Shown one piece after another: positions 47,741-58,228 of a stretch of DNA of 64,000 nucleotides. How positions within the stretch are numbered: the first letter of the stretch is position 1; every line of letters starts with the position of its first letter. The notes beneath the pieces are model-generated. The model did no database searches. It saw only the letters and a list, made by a program, of their open reading frames with translations, and was not told the DNA's origin. The position numbers and the translations under genes were made by a program. Source of the DNA: Ceratotherium simum simum (lineage: Eukaryota > Chordata > Mammalia > Perissodactyla > Rhinocerotidae). Location of the stretch: assembly GCF_000283155.1 (NCBI RefSeq), contig NW_004454181.1, forward strand, positions 21,055,786 through 21,119,785, given 5' to 3'.

Positions 47741-48462
47741 ACTTCATTTTAGAAATCGTGATACCTTCCATCTCATAGCTAATATGGTAAAACTAACCCT
47801 CCAGCATTTTTGTATGTCACAGCTGCCATTCTAGATAATTCCTGTGGTCCCTTCCAGTCCTAACATTAAAAGAATCCTTCAACTCCACCTAACTTCATAT
47901 TCTCTAGCACTAAATAAATGGTCCAGAGCAATTAATTTCTATTTCTAATACTAAAAGGAGAGAAGGACAACGGAATATAATTCAACAGCCTATCTTCCTG
48001 CCATAGCACTCTCTGGATTGGAAGACAGAGGGAGGCTCATTTGAGGCATTCAAGTCAGCAGTCCATGATCACTGCTTAATGAGATACAGTGGGTAGAGTG
48101 TTGTTTTTGGACCTGTTTATATGAGTTAGCGGAATTGGGTTAAAGGATCAAGATTTTTCACAGGAGAGTTTATTGGTTTATTGAACGGTACTCAAGATCA
48201 GAGTTTTTAAATCAGCAAAAAGGTCTTGCTGCAGAGATGAGTTCAGAGACTCAGGGGAGCCAACTGTCTCCACTTGGGGGATGGAAGTGTGTTAAGTTAG
48301 GAGCTCAGCAGCAGTGAAGGGCACATCAGAATTTAGGCTAAAGAAACACATAGGCTATGACTCTCTTCATCTTCCTGAAAGCATCTATCTACGCAATCAC
48401 TGTGTAACATATTTGAGAAATTTTAGTACCACACAACCTAGTTTTCTCATCTTTCCTCATAG

Positions 48463-48804
48463 CTTCAACCGCATCAGAGATTGTCGTGAGAGCATATTTG
48501 GGTCAGACGGTGACTTTGCCCTGTATGTACTCCTCCTGGTCTCAGAATGGCAACAGCATGTGCTGGGGCAAAGGCCAGTGTCCCAACTCCAAATGCAATG
48601 AAGAGCTTCTCCACACCGATGGGAGTAGGGTGCTCTGGAGCAAGTCGTCAAAATACAAACTTCAGGGGAATATCCAGAGAGGCGATGTCTCCTTGACCAT
48701 CTCTAACACCAACGAAGCCGACAGCAGTGTGTACTGCTGCCGCATAGAGGTGCCTGGCTGGTTCAACGATGTGAAAAAGAACATTCGCCTGCAGCTGAGT
48801 AGAG
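48463..48804 (+). CDS. TIMD4: TIMD4 exon 2, IgV domain
   Basis: A 342-bp exon, phase 1 at both ends (acceptor AG 48461-48462, donor GTGAGC 48805), encodes one V-type Ig domain. The six cysteines of the TIM fold are all present (VTLPC, SMCW, GQC, SKC, YCC); family structures show they make three disulfides that fold a cleft. PGWFNDVK supplies the WFND metal-ion-dependent phosphatidylserine pocket, and QRGDVSL carries the RGD also found in human TIM-4. The Ig landmark DSSVYCC is intact. No stop or frameshift. This exon alone places the gene as TIM-4 rather than TIM-1 or TIM-3. Confidence 0.97.
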
Positions 48805-49439
48805 GTGAGCCCGCAAAGAGGCTGCTGTGTGTGGAGGAAGAGAGTCAGTGGTTAATGAGTGATGGATTCAGTGGGTGCTGTTGGAGAGATTGTATCTGCT
48901 TAAGCAAAGAGTGGGCGGATTAAATCTGAGATGTGTTGCTATGACTAGAGGAGCCGTGGTATGGTGCAATGTCCATGGGGGCCAAGAAGGCCACAGAAAT
49001 GAATGAGTGTGGGTTGGGGTTCGGGAAGGGAATCAGTGAATTGCAGGGTCAATCTGAAGAGGGCAGCTGCTTCTTAGCTAGCGGATTGTTGCCTTGCAGA
49101 AACTTGGGTCCAGTGTTTACGGATCTCTCAATTTTTATGTGAACTATATTGATTTTTGCACGTTGGGAAAGATTTCAAAATTAAAAAAAAATACTGCGTA
49201 AACTAAATAAAATGTGTCCCTGGGTCATCTTCAGCTCATAAGCCAATAGTGTGTGACTTCTGGCAGAGGGAAAGGGCGTGGGATTTGGAGAAAGTCATAG
49301 TAGTTTTCAGGTGTTCTTTCCTCCTCTTACTATCATTGCTTTTGATGAAATTTGGAATATGGCAGAACTCCTCAAGATGTAAGTTGCATGGAGGGCAGGC
49401 TATAGTTGAATTATGCTAATGATAATCATCTTTCCTGCT

Positions 49440-49620
49440 TGTCTGGAATGGAGTTTCTCAAAGTAAGCTCTGTTTTCAATCTGCGTCAATAATGGAGGAT
49501 TCTTGAGCTCTATTCCTAACTGGATTGGCATCTTGGAAGGCAGGGTCTGGATATCTATACACTTAACAAGCTTCTCAGGTGATTCAAATGCACTCTAAAA
49601 TTTGAGAACAACTGATGTGG
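49440..49620. mobile_element. MER5A hAT element
   Basis: Left end 'tggagtttctcaaagtaagc', internal 'caagcttctcaggtgattca', right end TTTGAGAACAACTG. Diverged. Confidence 0.7.
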
Positions 49621-50219
49621 ATACTTCTAATCAGAGAACTTTCATACACATTAGTATATTTTTCTCTCAAAGTAACTTTGTGAGATAGAAGGTATTACTC
49701 TGATTTATTGAAGATAAATGATGCCAATCCAAGTCTTCTTCTTTCAAGCCTGGTATAACCAGCTATTGTTTTATAAAGTATTTGTTGACCTCAGCACTCT
49801 GTGGAGTCATTTCTAAGTTCACTTGAAACTAATGGGGTCTCTCTGTTCCATTAGAGTTAATAGATATTTGGTGTATTTAAGAGAAGGGGGTATCTGTAGA
49901 ATAACTGTGGCTAATGAACCCAAATTCAAATGGTTAGGGGTGAGTTGTGTTGTCATGAACTAATCTTTAACATCTGAAAGAGACTACATTCTCACCCTAT
50001 GTTGCATACTTTGGGCTCACTTTATTTTCAGATTTTAATTTTAATTTTATTTCATTGTGGAAAGAACACCTAAAATGAGTTCTATCCTACCTTAATAAAT
50101 TTTCAAGTGCACAATATATTATTGTTAACTGTAGGTGCAATGTTGTGCAGCAGATCTCTAGAGCTTATTCATCTTGCTTGACTGGAATTTTGTATTTGGG
50201 CTCACTTTAGATGCAATCC

Positions 50220-50900
50220 TTAATTCACTCATCCATGCAATGTTTATGGAACACCTACTACGTGCCAGCACTGTGGTAGGTATTATATTTGTAGCAGAGA
50301 ACAAAATAAATACCAGATTTTCCCTTTACGGGGCTAACAGTCTAGTGGGAGAAGCAGGTGTTAAACAATAGTCACCAAATAAATGTGTAGTTATGAAATG
50401 CAAGAAATGCTGTCAAGGTAAAGTATGAGAGCACAAAACCAAGAGACCTAATTCTTATTAGAATATGGATGACCTCCTTGCAGAAGTGTCCTTTTGGCTG
50501 AGACATGAGAGTTAAGTAGGAGTTAGCCTATTGAACAGAGAGACTAGGAAGCAGCAGGTTCAAAGTTCCTCCAGCCAGAAGGTTGCTCTTCAAAGAACTG
50601 AAGAAAGGCCGGTGGGCTGGGGAAAAGTGAGATGAGTAGAGTGGAGACACGAGATTGGAAAGAAAGACAGAGCCAGATCAGGTGGAGTTATGCAGGCCAA
50701 GGTTGGGAGTTGGGTTCTTTATCTTAAGGGCAAGGAGGACCCAGTAAAAAGTTTTAAGCAGGGGACTGACATAATTAGATTTGTCATTTTAAAAGATTAC
50801 TCTAGCCAATGTGTGAAGAACAGATTCGACAGGTCAAGAGTAGAGGCAAGAAACGCAATTTTCGTGGGCACTACAATGGTCCTGGCCAGTGGACCAGGTG
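50220..50900 (-). mobile_element. L2 LINE 3' fragment
   Basis: Reverse L2: 'ggaacacctactacgtgcca', 'ggggctaacagtctagtggg' and 'gcaggggactgacataatta'. Its end lies about 100 bp before the mucin exon acceptor. The open frames here (for example 50690-51022) are L2-derived. Confidence 0.75.
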
Positions 50901-51006
50901 AGGGCCACATAAAAGGAGAGAAACGGATGGATCCCAGATATATTTGTATTGTTTCCCTTTTCCTCCATCTCCACTTAGTATCAGACATATCTTCCATTGG
51001 TTACAG

Positions 51007-51264
51007 CTACAACAACCACTGAGTCAAGAACAACCCGCCGCCCAACCACCACCACTGCTATGACGACAAGCACAGCTGTGCTTCCAACAACAGTCATGAC
51101 GACACCTGACCTCACAACTGGAACACCACTTGAGACAAAAACCACCACTGCCCTCACAACAATGGCAACCACATGCTCTCCAACAACACTGAGTAACCTT
51201 CCTGAGGCAACCACAATTCTTCTGATCACTGAGCCCTCCCCAGAAGGGCCTTTCCTCACTGAAG
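51007..51264 (+). CDS. TIMD4: TIMD4 exon 3, mucin domain
   Basis: A 258-bp exon, phase 1 at both ends (acceptor TTACAG ending 51006, donor GTACGT 51265). It starts ATTTTESRTTRRPTTTTAMT and contains LPTTVMTTPDLTTGTPLE, which matches human TIM-4 nearly residue for residue. More than a third of the residues are Thr in ACN codons, so the stalk should be densely O-glycosylated. One cysteine (TTCSP) is at the position of a cysteine I recall in the human mucin. The ACN repeats also create long open frames on the opposite strand (50981-51277), which are not genes. Length differences between species are expected here. Confidence 0.95.
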
Positions 51265-51367
51265 GTACGTAGTACAATTGGCCATTCTTTCCCTTCTGCT
51301 GGTCAGATGTATCTTAGTTCCTTTGGAACAGGGTTCTCCCACTGAATGGGGCAGCCCAGAAACTTGC

Positions 51368-51391
51368 TTGTGTGTGTGTGTGTGTGTGTGT
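51368..51391. repeat. (TG)n microsatellite
   Basis: TG run directly left of the MaLR LTR. Confidence 0.92.
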
Positions 51392-51770
51392 ATTAGTTTG
51401 CTAGAGCTGTGGTAACAAATACCACAGAATGGGTGCCTTAAACAACAGAAATTTATTTTTTCACAATTCTGGAGGCTAGAAGTCTGAGATAAAGGTGTCA
51501 GGAGGGTTGATTTCTTCTGGGGCCTCTTTATTTGGTTTATAGATGGCCATCTTCTCCCTATGTCATCACATGGTCTTCTCTTTGTGCATGTCTGTTTCCT
51601 AATCTCCTCTTCTTATAAAGACACCAGTAATATTGGATTAGGGCCCATTCATATAACCTCGTTTTACCTTAATTACTTCTTTCTCCACATACAGTCACAT
51701 TCTTAGGTACTGGGGGTAAGAATGTCAACATATAAATTTGGGGGGGATACAGTTCAGCCCAAAACTGTGC
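51392..51770 (-). mobile_element. MLT1-type MaLR solo LTR
   Basis: Reverse LTR of the ERVL-MaLR class: starts TATTAGTTTGCTAGAGCTGT, internal 'tcttataaagacaccagtaa' and 'tattggattagggcccattc', ends near 'ggatacagttcagccca'. Well preserved; only the LTR is present, no internal region. Confidence 0.88.
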
Positions 51771-51773
51771 ATT

Positions 51774-51786
51774 TGTGTGTGTGTGT

Positions 51787-51819
<33 letters not shown>
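51774..51819. repeat. (TG)n microsatellite
   Basis: Long TG run with one CTG interruption, directly right of the MaLR LTR. Confidence 0.95.
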
Positions 51820-51822
<3 letters not shown>

Positions 51823-52615
51823 ATGTGGTTTCACTAAATCTTCCTTTTCTTTGTTTTATGGTTTCCTTTTTGTTTTTTTCCTGTTTTTTTCTTTTGTGTT
51901 TTTGAAAAGTCAGCTTTTTTGGCTCTCCAATTGACCTTCCAGGAGTCTTGGAGACGTTTATTGAAGAAGCAGGAAATGTCACCCTGGGTCAGATTCTAGT
52001 TCCGTCCTGCCGGGGGTTAATTCTCTGCTTGGGCATCAAAGATTGGTTGAGGAAAGCCCTTAAAGGCCTTAAAATATCCCCTGATGATGAACTGGTTCTA
52101 CGCTTGTTTCCTCTTTCTTTTTTCTTCTGAATCTTTCTTGATACTCATCTAGGACCTCTCACTGAGTTACTAGCTCCGTTACTTACAGGGACTTATCAAA
52201 GCTCCCACCGTGTTTCAACCTCTGATTCTCAGGTAAGAATATTGGAAAACCATCATAGGACAGTTTGAAGGCTTTCTTAGGTATTTCAACTGCCTCGGTA
52301 AGACCTGGCTTATCTAAATAGCTTTACAGTATTGAATTGGTTAATTCTATTATACTCTGAGTAGTCACCTAAAATCCGTGAACTATAAACCAATCAATTT
52401 TTGTATGTATTTTTTATTCTTTTGGCCTTTAAAATCTTAAAATACAACATTTGTAATTTTTTCCCTTGATTCTAAAAATTACTTGCAATCCTTGAAGAAA
52501 ACCTGAAATATATAGAAAAGCACAAAGACAACTATAAAAATAGACCTGAATCCCACCACTCAGCACAAACACTTATTTTTTAGCTGCCTTTTATCAAACT
52601 TTTTTTCTCTTCCAG

Positions 52616-52699
52616 AATCAGAAACTTTCCCTCCCTCCAGTGACTCCCAGACACCCTCTGAGGTGACTTCCGGAGACACTGCCTTGTTCACATCTGAAG
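52616..52699 (+). CDS. TIMD4: TIMD4 exon 4, stalk
   Basis: An 84-bp symmetric phase-1 exon (acceptor TTCCAG ending 52615, donor GTATGT 52700). It encodes ESETFPPSDSQTPSEVTSGD and then TALFTSE. Human TIM-4 has ESETVLPSDSW...SADTVLLTSK here, and human transcripts that skip this exon are known; skipping keeps the frame. It extends the Ser/Thr/Pro-rich stalk and has no cysteine. Confidence 0.92.
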
Positions 52700-53762
52700 G
52701 TATGTGGACACGTGCTCTCCCCTCTTCTCTTCTCATCCTTTGGATTAAGGAGAATAAAATGTTGTTGAATCAGATGACTAGAGATAACTTTTGGGTCCTG
52801 TGTGCCATGAAGCCCACCTAGGAGAAATTGGTGTCAGGGCAGCATTTGTGGTTCATTCATTCTTGTGACTTGAGAGAGAGAGAGAGACAGGCAGACAGAC
52901 ATCGACCTTGATTTGTTTGTGCAATTCTCCATGGTGGCATGTGTCTAGAACATCTGCCTTTCCACTCTGGGCTAGGTGGTGCTTAGCTGTCTCATCCTAA
53001 TTTTAAGCACACCAATCTTCTTTTGTTGATCTCATTGGCTTTTTATAGTGGAGGGAGAATTCTTTCATTCATTTGTCCTTTTATCCACCCGTCAAGACTT
53101 CTTTAGGATTTACTAGGGCCCTGGGGCAGAGAATACCCTAAAAATAAGACAAGCACCTTGAGGGTGCTAGAGAGGACTGCCCAGGCTTGACTGCCAGTTC
53201 TACTCCTTTTTGTCGGGGGTCTCTGGCCTTGGTTTATTCCTAGGTTTGTTGTAGAATTGTATAACTTCACACATGTAAAAGCCTTACATGGCACACAGTA
53301 GGCACTTAAATTGTAGATGTTCCCTCAATGGGGCTTATAGTCAAGTGGGAGAAAACAGACACCTGTGGGGTAAAATAAATCAAGGCTTGTGATAGTACAA
53401 CACAGGGAGGCAGTATAGTAGAGTGGCTCATGTGTGTGCTCTGACGTGACACTGCCTGGGTACAAATCCTGCCTCTTACCTGCTGTGTGACTTTGAGAAA
53501 GTTACTTAATCTCGTTGGGCCTTGGCTTCCTCATTGGTAAGATGGGAATAGTAGTGACACGTATCCTATGTCTCTTTCTGAGGATTCAATGAGAGATGGC
53601 ATGTAGATCACTTAGAACAATGTCCAGCATGTACTAAATACCCAGTAAATATTAGCTCTTCTTTTTTATGACAAAAGTCAGTTTAGGGGACAGTAGGCCA
53701 CCAAAAATAGGAAGATAAGCATTTTTCTAAGTTTGTTTTCTCTTTTCCTTTGTTTTTTCCAG
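52700..53762 (+). other. TIMD4 intron 4 with MIR
   Basis: A 1.06-kb phase-1 intron with a short GA repeat near 52868-52885 and a MIR at 53410-53660. Nothing gene-like otherwise. Confidence 0.75.
53410..53660 (+). repeat. MIR SINE
   Basis: Near full-length MIR: 'cagtatagtagagtggctca', 'gcctgggtacaaatcctgcc', 'ttacttaatctcgttgggcc' and 'acaatgtccagcatgtacta'. It ends about 100 bp before TIMD4 exon 5. Confidence 0.88.
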
Positions 53763-53846
53763 AGTCCAAAGATTGGGTTCCACAGTCAACGTCCCAGGCA
53801 TCGATGTGGGAAATGAGTGACTTGGTGACTTCTCCTCAGCCAAGAG
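53763..53846 (+). CDS. TIMD4: TIMD4 exon 5, stalk
   Basis: Again 84 bp and symmetric phase 1: acceptor TTTTCCAG ending 53762, donor GTGAGG at 53847. It encodes ESKDWVPQSTSQASMWEMSD and then LVTSPQPR, colinear with human ESKVWDLPSTSHVSMWKTSD. Exons 4 and 5 are equal in length and both begin with ESx, so they may have arisen by duplication. The reading frame stays open past the donor to 54085 (see findings). The next canonical exon, with the transmembrane helix, was not found in the window. Confidence 0.92.
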
Positions 53847-54124
53847 GTGAGGGGGCTGTGTTCCCGATAGTGGTTTGTCTTTGGCCCTGGGGACCGTCTG
53901 TCATCTGCCTGCTTGTCTTGGGATTCAGCTATTTTGGTTCCACTGTGGTCACGTCTTACATCCTCCAGCAAGCTGGGATGAAAGTGAAACATGCTAAAGG
54001 AATCAGCGCCGGCTTCTTCCTTCCCCACTCACTCCTTCATCCCCCTGCTGGGATCCCCCTTCTTCCTCAGCCGCTTCTGACTTGAAGCTAGGAATGCTAG
54101 TAGGAAAATCACCCATTCACTTTT

Positions 54125-54830
54125 CAAAATATTATTAACTTATTTTAAATTACACAAATAGCACACTAATGTATTTTTGTTAGGGATACATAAAAAAAGG
54201 TAGAAATAAAATTCTCTTTGACTTCCCGTCTTTAATCCCAGCCCATCCTCTGAGATAATCACTGCTGTTAGTTGAAGATGATCATTCTTCAGATCTTTTT
54301 CTATTCCCAATGTGTGTGCATAGATATAGAAATATACAGTTTGTTTTGTGTGTGGGTTTTTAAAAAATGCTATCACACTGTATGCAGCCTTCCGCATTTT
54401 GTTTTATTCATCTAAAATTATGCGCTGGGCCACTTTCTTCTTCGGTCCATGTAGATCTGCACCATCATGTTAAATTGCTGTATAGTATTTTACACTACAA
54501 ATACTTATAGTATCCATTGCCCACTGAGGGGCATTTAGGTTGTTCCAATGTTTCATTATGATAAATAGTTGGCAGTGAACATTCCTGTATGTTGAGTGTC
54601 TCCTTAAGTGTTTATGCAAGTGTTTCTCTAGCTAGGGCGGTGACCGAGAAGGAGAAATGCTAGCTGAAAGAAGTGTGCACTTTTAAATTTAATAACTGTT
54701 ACAAAATTGTTCTCCGGAAAAGGCTGTGCCAATTTATTTTCCCACCCAGGGAGTATCTGCTTTCTCATATCCTCCCTCCACTTGACATGACCATTTGTTT
54801 AATTTTTTCAATCTCCTGAGAAAATGTCAT
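54125..54830 (-). mobile_element. Old L1-like 3' fragment
   Basis: Reverse L1M-type text: 'ctctgagataatcactgctg', 'catttaggttgttccaatgt' and 'acaaaattgttctccggaaa'. Confidence 0.7.
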
Positions 54831-55499
54831 CTCCTTCCTTTGTTGTTCTGATTAACACAGAGTTTAAGTGTCTTTTTTATATGTTTATTAGCCGGAAAAC
54901 AGCCATCCTTTAACTCTGTGAAGGAGGCAATGTAACACCACTCACAAAGCCTCGGAAGATAGAATTGGAGGGGACAGACAAAAGTGAGTGGAAAGGGGAC
55001 AGGTTTTGAAGGAAGACTATGCATCAAGATGAAATGCCAGGGTGCTCTAACGTGGAAAAGCTTTGGCATGCACTGACTCAGACAGCGGGAAGACAGAAAA
55101 TCAGGACTGGTTGTTGATAACTTAAGGAAACAGGGCTCCGAAGATCCAAATGATCTTTGTCCGTGGGATGGGTAAGGGTGGGGGTCTATTTTCCGGCAGA
55201 AGAGAAGGTAGCAACTAGAAAAGGGATGTAGAGTGGACAAGGAGTTTTCAAAGTGTTATCATTTATGCCTTTTAAGTCTTGGACTATTCTACATTGATTT
55301 GCAAGGGAGCAAGAGGTCATCTGATGTTTTACCCTCTTCTATAGTACTCCTGATAATTTTCATTTTACTCCTCCTTGATAAATCCCAGAAGAGAAAGAAT
55401 GCTTGCTGTAATATCCATAGGCTGCACTGCTGAAGGGGAGCTTGTTATAAGGAGGTCTGTCAGTCTCCATGTAACATCTACTCATTATGGAAGAAACTA

Positions 55500-55900
55500 G
55501 GGTTTATTGAGCACATATCTTGTGCTGGTGCAGTGCCAAGCTGTTCTCATGGGCCGCTTCATTCAATCTCTCTTTGGCAGATGCTCACATCCCTATTTTA
55601 TGTAACTTTCCCAAGGCCACACAGCTCTCAGGTACCAGATCCAGGAAGTCGAGCTCTGATTCCACTGTCTTTCCCTCCCCCCCCACCAAAGCCCCAGTAG
55701 ATAGTTGTATGTCATAGCTGCACATCCTTCTAGTTGCTGTGTGTGGGATGCGGCCTCAGCATGGCCGGAGAAGTGGTGCGTCAGTGCACGCCAGGGATCC
55801 GAACCCGGGCCGCCAGCAGTGGAGCGCGCGCACTTAACCGCTAAGCCACCGGGCCGGCCCTGATTCCACTGTTTTAGATATTATTTTATCCTGCCTTGCC
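55500..55900 (-). repeat. MIR SINE interrupted by ERE
   Basis: Reverse MIR 'ggtttattgagcacatatct' and 'cccaaggccacacagctctc', split at 55669-55860 by an ERE SINE. The remainder follows the second copy of the target duplication. Confidence 0.65.
55669..55860 (-). mobile_element. ERE-type SINE, 5'-rich copy
   Basis: Minus strand ERE with the 12-bp duplication TGATTCCACTGT at 55657-55668 and 55861-55872. The tRNA head ('taagccaccgggccggccc' at the right) is complete. The 'gtagatagttgtatgtcat' middle is the same variant as in 22070-22328. The usual double 'gaggaaga' tail section is missing, so the copy is short. Confidence 0.9.
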
Positions 55901-55999
55901 TTCCAGTCTGAAATAAAAGGTCATGTTCTTTCATTTACCATCCTCTCTTCCCATTGGTTTTTGTAATGACACATTCATAATAAGAATTGCACTTACCAT

Positions 56000-56340
56000 C
56001 TACTGAGGACTTAGCCGTGTGTTATATGCTGTACCAAGGGTTTTTAACACATATTTTCTTATTTAAATCTTACAATGACCTTCTAGTCAGGTACAGATAT
56101 TATCCTCATTTTACAGATAAAGAAATGGAGGGTCAGAGAGTTTATTAGAGAAGCTAAAACCTACTGAGGTCTTTCTTTGTTTTAACACTATGCAGTTTAC
56201 ATGCATTACTTTGATTTTTCACAAAATCCTGTGAGATAGATACCATTATCACCTCCATTTCAGAGTCCATGAAGGTTGTGTAACTTCTCTGGTAAATGAT
56301 GGACCTGGTTTTAACCCATGTCTGTTCAGCTCTCATGCCA
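56000..56340 (-). repeat. Two MIR SINE copies
   Basis: Reverse MIR at 56000-56160 ('attttacagataaagaaatg') and another at 56190-56340 ('cacaaaatcctgtgagatag'). They lie side by side in the same orientation. Confidence 0.7.
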
Positions 56341-56620
56341 CACTAACACCAGGCTATCTGCTTCGTCCTCACCCCATCTCCCCTCTGCAGCCACTTACAG
56401 AATAAGACTACTCTTCATTCACATGAAAATGCTTTCAACCCATTTCAGAGGGCTGCACGACTCTGTGGGGTTTTCCTTCCCTGGCTAAATATCCCCACTT
56501 CCCTCCTCACTTCTTCATGTAATTTTTGGATGGCAAGGCTTCTATGTTTGAGGGCTGGTTTAAATCCTTCAACAGAATCTTGTCAAAATTATTATTCCCT
56601 AAAATTAGCGTTACCCAGAG

Positions 56621-56775
56621 CGGCAATTCTTCACCTCCACTCTATGGCTGCCTAGAATGGAGTTCAGAGACATGGAGTGAGTTGCCTAAGATCATGTAGC
56701 TAGGCAGAGGGAGACCTGGGACTCACACCCAGGTTTCAGGGATTTTAAACTGTGTCCATGGACTCCTAGATGCAG
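56621..56775. repeat. Local duplicate, copy A
   Basis: Resembles 58229-58378: both read 'tcacct', then 'ctgcc(t/c)aga(a/g)tggag(t/c)tcagag', 'tatggag/catggag', 'acacagctag'-like text, 'cagagggaga', and 'gggattttaaac / gggttttaaact'. Part has MIR-like text, but the similarity extends past the MIR core. Confidence 0.6.
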
Positions 56776-57339
56776 TTGTCTGTGGATGAGCTTGAGGGGG
56801 TGGGGGTGATCACCCTGAAATTATACGTATAATTGTGTGTGTATATGCGCACACACATTTTTCTGGGGGAGAAGCTAGGACTTTAATTAGATTCTCCAAG
56901 GGTTCTGCAAAGCCCTAAATGGTTAGGAACCATAATTCAAACACAAACAATTAACAATAACAACAACAATAAAAACTCTCCTAGGTTTCACCCCCGCAAC
57001 TAAAGAAGTCTGTTAGGGGAACACAAACCCTTACCCCTCCAGGTACCTAGGAACTTAATTGTTCTGTCTAGCCTGAGGATTAATTTCATTTCTGGCTTGG
57101 CAGCAGGAATGTATGAAATGGTCCCAAGTTGCTCCCTCAAGGCCCAGTCTCTATTGGGTAGGGACTCTGAAGCCAGGCGGAGTAGAGCCCATGACTATGT
57201 CATTTCCTAAATAAAATCAGGTGGCCTGGGATTAAGTCCTCTGATTATGCCTCGGGTTCACTTTTACTTTCTCAATAACATCCCAAATCCTTTATTTCTA
57301 GTTTTTTCTTCTCGCAGTCTTCTGGGCAGCACTGGGTGG

Positions 57340-57580
57340 GGGTAAAAGAGCTCAGTTGAGGAGTCTGAAGGCTCAGGGTTATATCTCAGCTTTGCCATTT
57401 TCTGCTGTTTTTTGTTTTTCTTTTTTTTTTTCTTTTAGAATCTCAGGTGAGTGACTTGTTCTATCCTTCTCTAAATCTCAGTTTCTTCCAAACGTACGAC
57501 AGAGATAGCAGTAGTATTTATTTCACAGGGCTGTTAAGTGAGGAAATGCATGAGGAAAATGCGTAGTACATAACTACTCT
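57340..57580 (+). repeat. MIR SINE with T-rich insertion
   Basis: MIR text 'ctcagggttatatctcagct' and 'gtatttatttcacagggctg' separated by a T-rich stretch near 57405-57435. Confidence 0.55.
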
Positions 57581-58228
57581 TTAGTGAATGACAGTCTTCG
57601 TGAGCGAGTCCTGTTTCCTCTCTCCTTTGCATCTCTGCTTCTCTTCCTCCTTATGCACCTTCCTTGTTAGGCCAGTTCAGCGGAGTAACAGGGCCACTTC
57701 CAAAAACTCCCAGTTGACACACTGTTCTTTATAAGCACATAGACACTTTTTGATTTTATGGCCTTTTTAACTGCTAGTCACACCAGGGAAACAGCCAGCG
57801 AGTGACAAAATTACAAACTTGGGGAAGTTGCAAAAGCTTTTAAAATCTCACGTTAGTAATTCTCTACTCACTATTAGAATAAATCTGAGATTCTGAAAGC
57901 TTTTCACTGACTCCTTTTTTGGTGGCTCTACAGAACTCTCAATTATTGGTTTTATTCCCTTGGGTGGACCTCTTCCATCTTCTACCGCGTCTCAGTTGTT
58001 CTGTCCTCACATCACTCAGTCTATGGAGGGTCCACTCCATAGTTGAGGCTTAGAAATCAAGCTGCGGCTGAAGAACAGCCATGGTTGAGTTTGCCACGCA
58101 GGGGCTTCCAGATTCGTGTTATTTATTTTATAAGACAATTCCAAGTACATGTCTCCTACTTCAGTGCCCTCCTCCACTTTTAAGGTGTTTGATCTGCAGG
58201 CATCGTCTGAAGAAGCCCTAGTCAGGGG

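Larger units (their letters stand above)
43239..48462 (+). other. TIMD4 intron 1 with L1 and MIR remnants
   Basis: A 5.2-kb phase-1 intron. It contains a reverse MIR (44545-44660), an old reverse L1 piece (45010-45720), a forward L1 ORF2 segment (45730-46790) and a MER5A (47570-47740). In 43240-44540 and 46800-47560 I recognise no element or exon. Confidence 0.7.
48805..51006 (+). other. TIMD4 intron 2 with MER5A and L2
   Basis: A 2.2-kb phase-1 intron containing a MER5A copy (49440-49620) and a reverse L2 (50220-50900) that runs close to the next acceptor. I recognise nothing in 48900-49430 or 49620-50200. Confidence 0.7.
51265..52615 (+). other. TIMD4 intron 3 with LTR and TG repeats
   Basis: A 1.35-kb phase-1 intron holding a reverse MaLR LTR (51392-51770) between two TG microsatellites. 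The section 51900-52260 is unassigned and contains two splice-like candidate exons (see findings). Confidence 0.75.

Noticed and set aside
50981..51277. 98-codon valine-rich open frame antisense to the TIMD4 mucin exon
   Set aside because: It is the complement of ACN threonine codons; no start context, family or independent composition supports it.
53410..53660. MIR considered as a possible exon or enhancer next to TIMD4 exon 5
   Set aside because: It is an ordinary forward MIR without splice signals; position alone is not evidence of function.
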